Shown piece by piece: positions 54,575-64,000 of a stretch of DNA of 64,000 nucleotides. The stretch lies in the NCBI GenBank assembly GCA_026874595.1, contig CM049309.1, forward strand, positions 66,694,926 through 66,758,925, given 5' to 3'. Positions within the stretch are counted from its first letter, which is position 1; every line of letters starts with the position of its first letter. The DNA is from Sipunculus nudus (Eukaryota > Annelida > Sipuncula > Golfingiida > Sipunculidae). The translations under genes and the position numbers were made by a program. The notes below the pieces were generated by a model, which saw only the letters and a program-made list of their open reading frames with translations, was not told the origin of the DNA and did no database searches.

Positions 54575-57215
54575 AAAAACAAGGGACCTATGGGTCACGA
54601 CGCTCAGCTGTTATATATAATAAAAAAATATTATTTAGAAATGAGGCACATGCTGGTTTTGTGTGGTAATAAATATAAGCTGTATTATGAGTTGTTGTTG
54701 TTTAGCTTATGTATGATTTTGATAGTACCTTTGGAGACAGGGAAGAGGATTGATTTCATTTATTTTATTAACAAATGGAGTACTACTGTCACACAGATTT
54801 TGACTTGGCCATATAACTTATAAGCAGAACATATAATATAAGAGTTTAACTATTTATTAAAAAAATTACAAATATTGTCCCAAATATAATTTTTATTAAA
54901 AATAATAAGAGAATCATATGATTTTTTAAAATGAAATATAACTGATATGATTATTAAAATAATATTAAAGAATATATTCATGAATGCATTCATGAATACA
55001 TTTTGAAAGTATTTGCACGAGTATTCATATACTTTCATTTTTACCTGAATTCCCATTCTTTATGCAAGAAATTTTATAATGGAGTACATAATCATATTCG
55101 TATTTAAATACAATTACAAAGTATTCGCACCACGTCTGGTATTTATTCAGTTTTCACCAAACAATGATGTTGAGAATCCAGAATATACAAAATTCACACA
55201 TTTAAATAATGATCATAAGTACCTGGTTTTATGGCTTTTATTTATATTAAAAAATAACTGTAAAAAATTCATTTTGGACTAATTTCACATCAATGTACAC
55301 ACTAGACACAGTAGGAATCTAGATTAATATTATCAACTGCATCTTTGTCTATCATTAATTTCCTTCATATAATCCTTAATGATTAGTAATGAATAATATG
55401 ATTTACTTCTTTATCATTAAAAATGAACTGAAAAATGCCATAGGTGACTGCATGGTGTTATTTGGAATATGTGACATTCTACCCATCGATACAAGATTCT
55501 TATATCATCAGTAACTGCAAGTTAATTTCCTGTTATTATAAACTAACAAATTCCTTTTCTATTTTTCTTTAATTTGTTATTAAAAACCAATAAAAATTTA
55601 TTAATTTATTGTTTATTGTTATGTTGTTGGTTAAAACTACTAGATGAGTTGGGTTGAACACCTGGATCAACTGTGGCTGGCCATCAGCTGCCTGGATTCT
55701 CCCCTCAAGCGTGCATAATTTGATGAAAGGTCAACAAGGTCAACATACAGGCGACTCAAGAGGGGCTTGAGAGAGCCAAAGTCTGACAGGGTCTCATAAA
55801 AAACATTAATAAAAGCTACAATATTTGGCAAATTTCTTTCAGCTTTCTAAACTAAAAAGCTGAAATCCTTATGTGTGCAAGATATGAAAATTATATCAAC
55901 AGTGCTCACGGGAAACAAACGTGCCATGGTCACAGTTGGGCAAAATTTAAGGTACTAATTTTATATTTATACTAATAACTTATAAAATTTGAAAAATTCA
56001 GAACTAATTTTGGGTATTCAATTGAATCTTGATTAAATAATGTTACATCCCTGACAAAAAAAATCTCTAGCTTCAGCAATGCCCTTGTTAAGGGAGTAAA
56101 TATATTTCTTGATTTTTTACAAAGTGCATTATGTTTGGGCCCATAACTTAAAAAAAATACACAATACTGACATCATTTCTGGCATGTGCATAGTGAATGT
56201 ATAGAAAAATATGTATATTATATATGATCAAAGTCAGATCAGTGGTTTTGATATAAGGCAGTCTTAAAGTGTAACATTGGGTTTTTAATGGAAAAATTAA
56301 TTTTTCATTGATATCTCGAAGGAATTAAGTCCTAGTGACCAAATTCTTGGCATGGTAGGGGATTTTGGAGAAATCTAACTGTATGCCAAATTTAAGGAAC
56401 TTAGAGCTGAAGCTCGGGAGCTGAGCTCTAGCAAACTGCATAACACTAGCAATATGTGACATGGTTCTTGAAAACTTGAATAAAATCTACAGTTTTTGAT
56501 CAACTGGTTTCAAATTTTTGGTGTTAACAGTTGAAATGCTAACAAAAACATGCTGTGAAAATTAAATCCACAGCAGTTACAGCAAAAAAACGTGCCATGG
56601 TCAAAGTTGGGCAAAATTTAAGGTACCAATTTTTTATTTTTGCTAATATTTTTAAAAATTTAAAAGATTTTGATCTAATTTTGGGTATACAATTTAATTT
56701 TGATTAATAAAAGTAATATTACTGGAAAAAAAGTGCTTAGCTTTAACAAGTTTTGTGTTAAGTGATAAAATTTCTTTCCTGATTATTTAAAAAATGCATT
56801 ATGTTTGGGCCCATAACTTTTTTAAATTAAATAATACAGACCTAATTTCTGGCATGTACATAGGAATTATATAGAGGATTATTTATAGGAAATATGAGGA
56901 AAAACAGATGAGTGGTTTTGATATTAGGCAGTCCTAAAGTGTGAAAATAGGTTTTTAATAAAAAATTGAGGTTTTTCCTTAATTTCTCAAAGGAATGAAG
57001 TCGCAAAGACCCAGTTTTTGGCTTGGTAGGAGATCTTGGGGACATCTAACATTATGCTGAATTTTGGATTCCTAGGTCTTACGGTTTCAAAACGTGCCAC
57101 ATCTACGGACGGACGGACGGACGGACGGACGGACGGACGGACGGACAGACGGACGGACGACGGACAATGGACCACGACTATAGCTCAGATGACTTATAGT
57201 CAGCTGAGCTAAAAA
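54575..57215. mobile_element. Helitron-like element C, ~671-bp core x2
   Basis: Left end: AACAAGGGACCTATGGGTCA then CGACGCTCAGCTG, as in element A. Core: two copies about 671 bp apart, marked by CGTGCCATGGTCA (55,919 and 56,590), GCATTATGTTTGGGCCCATA and TTTTTGATCAA/TTCTGGCATGT blocks. Then (ACGG)n at about 57,098-57,162, and a hairpin TAGCTCAGATGACT / AGTCAGCTGAGCTA (57,181-57,211) ending CTAAAAA. The first kilobase (54.6-55.6 kb) is non-repetitive and AT-rich and may be a separate insertion. Confidence 0.7.
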
Positions 57216-57399
57216 TCATGGTTGTCCACTTTTGATCCACGTAACAGATTTGACAAATACAACATTTGTAATAATCTGAGTAAAGAACCAGCAGCACACA
57301 AACAGTTAGTCTTAAACAATAAATCTGGTAGAAGATACACAGCACAGATCTGACCAACAGATCTCTCTGACTGAATGTTACACAGCTTTAATACACAGT

Positions 57400-57551
57400 G
57401 TCAAAAACTTCTTTGAATGGGTCTGACTGGGAGGTACTCTGCATGGATTTGACCTTGAGACACACAAAAAAATATGAATATGACCAGAACAGCTCTCATG
57501 CATCTGACGGGGAGATCCATAGCATGGATTTGCCCTTAGACACACAAAAAA
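57400..57551. repeat. ~77-bp minisatellite, left half (2 units)
   Basis: Units contain TCTGACTGGGAGG, GCATGGATTTGACC and AGACACACAAAAA. Two further units of the same repeat lie at 61,005-61,145, on the other side of element D. Confidence 0.75.
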
Positions 57552-60500
57552 CTAGACATTTCTTGGCACCGCAGGTGCCAGAGTATCCCCAGACATAGTA
57601 GGCCCCCCTCCTACAAGAACAGACCCCCATTTTTAGCAGCATATACTGACACTTGGCATATTTATTGTTTATTCCATCTAACGATCCACAATCTTGTTGA
57701 AGATGTTGGTCCTGTGACCTTGATCTTTTAAAAGATGTGTCCTGTGACCTTGACCTTTGATCTCATAACCCCAAAATCAATTTGGGTCTTGCTTTTCCAA
57801 TGGGACATATGCAAGTCAAGTTTGAAATCTATACATCAATAAAGCAGGAATTATCATCCAGAAACTTATTTTTGGACAGATGGCTCCTGTGACCTTCACC
57901 TTTGACCTTGTGACCTCAAAATTGATAGTGTTCTTCCTCTCTTGGCAGGAGAACTATATGTGCAAGATGAAAGATATGAGATAAAATGTTTGGCTGAAAA
58001 TGCATCCACATCTTTTTAAAGATGTGTCCTGTGACCTTGGCCTTTGACCTCATGACCCCAAAATCAATTTTGGTCTTACTTTTCCAATGGGACATATACA
58101 AGTCAAGTTTGAAATCCATACATCAATAAAAGCAGGAATTATCATCCAGAAACTAATTTTTGGACATATGGCTCCTGTGACCTTCATCTTTGACCTTGTG
58201 ACCTCAAAATTGATAGGGGTCTTCCACTCTTGGCAGGTGAACTATATGTGCAAGAGGAAAGATCTGAGATGAATTGTTTGGCTGAAAATGCATCCACAAT
58301 CTTTTTAAAGAGGTTTCCTGTGACCTTGACCTTTGACCTCATGACCCCAAAATCAATTTGGGTCTTGCTTTTCTAATGGGTCAATAACAAAGCCAAGTTT
58401 GAAATCCATACATCAGTAAAAGATGGAATTAAAATCCAGAAACTAATTTTTGGACAGATGGCTCCTGTGACCTTCACCTTTGACCTTGTGACCTCAAAAC
58501 TGATAGGGTTCTTCCTCTCTTGGCAGGTGAACTATATGTGCAAGATGAAAGATCTGAGATGAAATGTTTGGCTGAAAATGCATCCACATCTTTTTAAAGA
58601 TGTGACCTTGACCTTTGACCTCATGACCCCAAAATCAATTTGGGTCTTGCTTTTCCAATGGGACATATATAAGTCAAGTTTGAAATCCATAAATCAATAA
58701 AAGCAGGAATTATCATCCAGAAACTAATTTTTGGACATATGGCTCCTGTGACCTTCACCTTTGACCTTGTGACCTCAAAATTGATAGGGGTCTTCCACTC
58801 TTGGCAGGTGAACTATATGTGCAAGATGAAAGATCTGAGATGAATTGTTTGGCTGAAAATGCATCCACAATCTTTTTATAGAGGTTTCCTGTGACCTTGA
58901 CCTTTGACCTTATGACCCCAAATTCAATTCCGGTCTTGCTTTTCCAATGGGTCAAATACAAGTCAAGTTTGAAATCCAAACATCAATAAAAGAAGGAATT
59001 ATCATCCAGAAACTAATTTTTGGACAGATGGCTCCTGTGACCTTCACCTTTGACCTTGTGACCTCAAAACTGATAGGGTTCTTCCTCTCTTGGCAGGTGA
59101 ACTATATGTGCAAGATGAAAGACCTGAGAAGAAATGTTTGGCTGAAATGCATCCACATCTTTTTAAAGATGTGACCTTGACCTTTGACCTCATGACCCCA
59201 AAATCAATTTGGGTCTTGCTTTTCCAATGGGACATATGCAAGTCAAGTTTGAAATCCATACATCAATTAAAGCAGGAATTATCATCCAGAAACTAATTTT
59301 TGGACATATGGCTCCTGTGACCTTCACCTTTGACCTTGTGACCTCAAAATTAATAGGGGTCTTCCACTCTTGGCAGGTTAACTATATGTGCAAGATGAAA
59401 GATCTGAGATGAATTGTTTGGCTGAAAATGCATCCACAATCTTTTTATAGAGGTTTCCTGTGACCTTGACCTTTGACCTTATGACCCCAAATTCAATTCT
59501 GGTCTTGCTTTTCCAATGGGTCAAATACAAGTCAAATTTGAAATCAAAACATCAATAAAAGAAGGAATTATCATCCAGAAACTAATTTTTGGACAGATGG
59601 CTCCTGTGACCTTCACCTTTGACCTTGTGACCTCAAAATTGATAGGGTTCTTCCTCTCTTGGCAGGTGAACTAAATGTGCAAGATGAAAGATCTGAGATG
59701 AAATGTTTGGCTGAAAATGCATCCACATCTTTTTAAAGATGTGTCCTGTGACCTTGACCTTTGACCTCATGACCCCAAAATCCATTTGGGTCTTGCTTTT
59801 CCAATGGGACATATATAAGTCAAGTTTGAAATCCATACATCAATAAAAGCAGGAATTATCATCCAGAAACTAATTTTTGGACATATGGCTCCTGTGACCT
59901 TCACCTTTGACCTTGTGACCTCAAAATTGATAGGGGTCTTCCACTCTTGACAGGTGAACTATATGTGCAAGATGAAAGATCTGAGATGAATTTTTTGGCT
60001 GAAAATGCATCCACAATCTTTTTAAAGAGGTTTCCTGTGACCTTGACCTTTGACCTCATGACCCCAAAATCAATTTGGGTCTTGCTTTTCCAATGGGACA
60101 TATATAAGTCAAGTTTGAAATCCATACATCAATAAAAGCAGGAATTATCATCCAGAAACTAATTTTTGGACAGATAGCTCCTGTGGCCTTGACCTTTGAC
60201 CTTGTGACCCCAAAATTTATATGGATCATCCATTATTGGCAAGTGAGCTATATATTCAAGATGGAAGACCTGGGATGAAAGTTTGGCTTAAAATGCATCC
60301 ACAGTATCTTTTAAAATGCCAGTCCAGTGACCTTGACCTTTGACCTCATGACCCTAGAACCTATAGGGTTCTTACTTTAGTAGTTGGCCATACATAAGTC
60401 ATGTTTGAAATCCATATGGCTATCAACACTGGAGATATCATAAGAGGTGTGTGATATTCACCATATATGGCAATATTCAAGGTCAAGGCCACTATCATAG

Positions 60501-61004
60501 GAAAGGTCATGACCCCAATTTAAATAAGCATCATCCCATAACCCATACCTATGTATATGCATAATATAAAAGAAATCTGTCCATTAGTTTTTGACTTATA
60601 ATGCTCACAGTGCTGTAAGGTGGCAATTTAGGGGGTATTAAACGGCACGAAAACAAGTAAAGAATAATAGGTGGCGCCACCAGTTTCTGGAACATGACAA
60701 CCCTATCCATGATCTTCCATCAACTTGATTTCGGGATAAATCCATGCAAGATTTCTTGAGATATTAAAGAATTTGTGTGATTTTCCCCAAAATTGGACCT
60801 ATTCAAGGTCAAGGACACTCTCCTAGTAAAGGTCATGACCTCATTTTAAATAGGCGTCGTCCTCTTACCCATATCTATACATATACCAAGTTTGGTAAAG
60901 TTCCGTGAAATATTTTTTGGGTTATCGCGCCAACAAGATTCATATGCGGCGGCGGCGGGACCGGTATGAAAACATAGTATCCCCCGACTTTGTCTGGGGA
61001 TACA
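57552..61004. mobile_element. Composite element D with alternating GACC core
   Basis: Left edge: hairpin GGCACCGCAGGTGCC, then TATCCCCAGAC (57,584-57,594). Right edge: GTCTGGGGATA (60,992-61,002), its exact complement, which itself pairs with TATCCCCCGAC just before it. Core: nine units of 280-290 bp marked by GGCTCCTGTGACCTTCACC at 57,882, 58,171, 58,461, 58,742, 59,031, 59,311, 59,600, 59,888 and 60,177. Then two units of another repeat about 310 bp apart (60,478 on), one holding GGTGGCGCCACC (60,672), then (GGC)n. It sits inside a 77-bp minisatellite. Open frames in the core (repeating 'MDFKLDLYMSHWKSKTQIDF') are repeat translations. Confidence 0.7.
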
Positions 61005-61145
61005 ATTATGAATATGACCAAAGCAGCTCTCATGCATCTGACTGGGAGATCCATAGCATGGATTTGCCCTGAAGACACAAAAATTTATGAATATGACCAG
61101 AGCAGCTCTCATGGATCTGACTGGAAGATCCATATGGATCTGACC
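61005..61145. repeat. ~77-bp minisatellite, right half (2 units)
   Basis: ATGAATATGACCAAAGCAGC and ATGAATATGACCAGAGCAGC start two successive units of the repeat seen at 57,400-57,551, showing that element D entered an existing array. Confidence 0.75.
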
Positions 61146-64000
61146 AAAAGAACTAAGTAACTGATCTGGCCAAGTGATCAGTAACACAGAAAACAATACA
61201 GTTTGTAGTTGTATGAAAAGTTTATGGTGAGAGATGAAAGGCAGAACATGAAATTATTGTTCCAAATAACAGACAACATATCAATGTATGAAATATAGTC
61301 ATGCTTTACCAGCACTGCCAGCTCTGGGGCCCATCCTAAAGACTCCAAAGGAATGTCAACATAAATATCTTATATTTGCTCCTATATTTATAGTTCCTGG
61401 TCTATCAACAAGCTAGAAAGTGCACAGATTTCAAGTGTCAAGATTTCTTTATCCTAACATACATGGCACTCTTAAAATTACTAGATAAATCTTTGCCAAC
61501 AACTTGTTAACAATTAACACTGCTGGACCACAAAAAACACAAAACTATTTCCATAAAAGTGCCGTCCTATTAAAGTATTATTACACCTCACAGATTTTTA
61601 ATCTACCAGAACCAGTCATATATACCAATACCAGCTTTATGAGTAAGAAGTCGAAAGCTAATATACCCGTGCTTAAAAATCCATTAGCACTCAGTTGGTA
61701 GTAACAAAACAAAACAACAGATGGGCCAGGTTGAGCCCCTCCTAGCAATTGGCCTGTAATATCCGTTTGGCATGCAAGCTTCTTGTTAATGACATCAGAT
61801 GCTCCAACAACTCGCCGATTACAGCCTGCTTGCTATACTCCTCATACCTCAAGATGACCAATCAATTGATTGTGTTTGCAGCAATGGAAATCTTTGGTGC
61901 AATATTGCCAAGTGCTGAAAGGCTGCATCTAAGACTGAACGCTGTGGCATCATAAAGGCATACTAAAGGTTCTGAATGTCTAATGTTTTGAAGGACCCAG
62001 GAGGTGGGGGGGGGGTTGAGGGAATACAATTTTTACCCCCTCCCACATTGTGGAAAACTTTGAAAAATCAACATTGAAAAAAAAGATGCTAAGGTACTTT
62101 TTCCGCATTAAATCATGCACAATAAGTCAACTGAGATTCCGTCTCGGGGGAACTTGTAATGATGGATAGTCTGCATAAGGCCTCTGTAGACTGCTCTCAT
62201 AAAAAAAAAAAATACTTTTCAGGGACTTCATTGAAAATAAAATGCCTTGCTGAAAATCTGTCAATGCCTTAAATTGTCATCATATATTCAAGGGCTTACA
62301 AGTCATAAGACCACCCGTGTGCATGCCCTGAATGCATTAAGGAATTCTCCTGAACCACAAGTGAAGCTGTTGGTCATGGCACACATATTATGGTATTTAA
62401 CCTTGTGTAAACAAATCTGCAGACACAGCCTCACACAGGGCAACAAACAGTGGCAACACCCATACTTTACAACAGTCAAGATTACCTGAACATGGTTTGG
62501 CTGACAAGTAGCCAACACATATTAACATATATAAATTGGTCAACAGTGCCAGTCCATAATTCCTCAGTCTGGCTGGATAGGTTTACAATTCCTACTACAA
62601 TGTAAGTTATAAATAGGTTTACAGGTATCTCCCCTCAGCACAGGAATCTACACTTGGCACAAGTGTTGTATTCAGATCTATACCCATTATGAAGGTCGTG
62701 AACACAAGCTTGTACCGTGTGACAAGCATTCCAAGCAAGTAAATATGGCTTTGGGTCTTATGCCAAGACTGTAGTTATCAGATTAGCTGTAAATATACAG
62801 GCATACATCAATGTCAAGATACCAGACCACCAGGAAGAACCAATGGAAACATGCTAGGCAATATTCCTTGACCTCTTGAATTTTAAAGCTATATTGTCTG
62901 ACCTATCATACAGACTGTACAGCCATCAATACCAGTAGTTTCTTTACAATGCTAGGAAGTGCAGAGCCATAGGTTTAGTTTTCATGGGATCTGAAAAGTA
63001 TGCCCTTGTTAAACATGAAGACCTGGATTGAAAGAAAGATTTATAACCAGAATCACTGCATATAGATCACTTAGATCAGGGATAGAAGTCAGTTGGTACA
63101 CTTTACTGTTACAGGTCCCTGAGAGGTTGACAGTGTCACACAGTGACAGTTTTAAAATTGCAGCACATGGATGTCCTGTTGGACAGGTTGAAGTTAATTC
63201 TTATACCTGTCCAGAAGAAAAGCTGCCCAATACACAATTATGCTTCCCTTAACCTTTCATGGATACTTGTAAAATATTTTGGCATGTGTACTATAAACAC
63301 AGACAGCATAAGTAGCCTCAGATACCTTAAGCAGTGCAAAAAAGGGCTACTAAAATGAAATATGAATGCAGTGGAGTATATGAGCCATCAAGCCTCTCCT
63401 TCTCAAATCAGAGGCCTGCATGCCTGGTGAATTAATGCACTGTCAGTCACTCTTTCCATGTTTAGCCTAAAGTGCAAAGTTCCCCTCGATTCCTGTATAT
63501 ATTGTCAGGAAGTATTTATCAGTTATACATCATTTGCTGGAGACTACTCAATCAGAAATGGTCAGAGTTGGCTCCAGGCTGTCCAGACTGCAAAAATACC
63601 TGTCCTGGCAGCCATATTGCCCTTTATGTCAAGCACTGAACTGCATGGTGTTTATTAATTACACATCATATTTATGAATTTATAAGATGTTCATCTTCAT
63701 TTAATAGCCAATACTGTCTACAGACCATAGGCCTCTCAGATCATAGATCTGAATACAAAGTTGCTCTTTCAGAGCTGCATGGATCACAGGTTTTGCACAC
63801 AGAACTCATGATAACCAAGATTTAAAGCCTTGTCCAAACATGTTTACTAATATTATTATAAAGAGACATTAAGGTAAGTCTGAACAAAGTTCTAAGAATC
63901 TTAAGCATAATAAATATCCCTTGTTTTCACAAAATGTTTCTGTTCCTTTCCATTTGATACTTTGTTATCATTTCATTATCTATTCTCTAGGTTCAACTTA
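61146..64000. other. Distal flank without recognised gene
   Basis: No coding exon with supporting splice sites was found on either strand. The upstream non-coding exon and promoter of AGBL5 may lie here or beyond the window, but nothing marks them clearly. Short G- and A-runs occur at about 62,007 and 62,201. Confidence 0.5.

Noticed and set aside
57916-60135. Repeated 60-75-codon frames 'MDFKLDLYMSHWKSKTQIDF...' as a gene family
   Set aside because: They are translations of successive GACC-core units, with no splice or start context.

Overview
Kind of organism. AT-rich animal DNA with spliced genes: GT-AG introns of 0.3 to 10 kb, intronic repeats, microsatellites and a LINE. The best-conserved gene is an animal tubulin deglutamylase (AGBL5/CCP5). 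The repeats include several elements built like the 'pearl'/HINE (non-autonomous Helitron-like) elements described in bivalves: short conserved ends, a tandem-repeat core, an ACGG/ACAG microsatellite, and a hairpin ending in CTAAAAA. A marine mollusc, probably a bivalve, is the best guess. The species cannot be named from the sequence.

Layout. 1-6.8 kb is repeat-rich flank: a (TC)n(TA)n microsatellite, a small MITE, a fossil retroelement pol fragment, a 22-bp minisatellite, a decayed tandem repeat and an inverted-repeat element. 6,850-13,854 (+) is a five-exon gene for a 519-aa serine beta-lactamase-like (class C/esterase, LACTB/gigasin-6-type) protein. 13.9-18.3 kb is the convergent 3' flank of both genes and carries a small Helitron-like element. 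18,352-54,207 (-) is AGBL5: 16 coding exons with consistent phases and a predicted 1,144-aa product. Its introns hold most of the mobile DNA: a 42-bp x19 minisatellite directly upstream of the last exon, Helitron-like elements at about 19.8-22.0, 42.3-45.8 and 47.1-53.6 kb, a 1.4-kb TA-flanked DNA transposon at 29.7-31.1 kb, and a nearly intact LINE at 47.4-52.4 kb nested inside the 47.1-53.6 kb element. 54.6-61.0 kb, 5' of AGBL5, holds two more Helitron-like elements. 61.2-64 kb shows no recognisable gene.

Most interesting points. (1) The last intron of AGBL5 ends in 19 exact-period 42-bp units. Each unit is a complete 3' splice acceptor, and 42 is a multiple of 3. The last exon's reading frame stays open through 18 units, so alternative acceptor use could insert 14-aa steps into the C-terminus. 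(2) The Helitron-like elements share end structures but carry unrelated cores, and the palindrome GGTGGCGCCACC recurs across these cores. (3) The GACC-type cores are built from perfect DR1 nuclear-receptor motifs, and one array shows strict A-B-A-B dimer alternation.

The two host genes converge and look functionally unrelated. All functional statements come from family knowledge. Exon models come from reading ORFs, splice sites and phases by eye.
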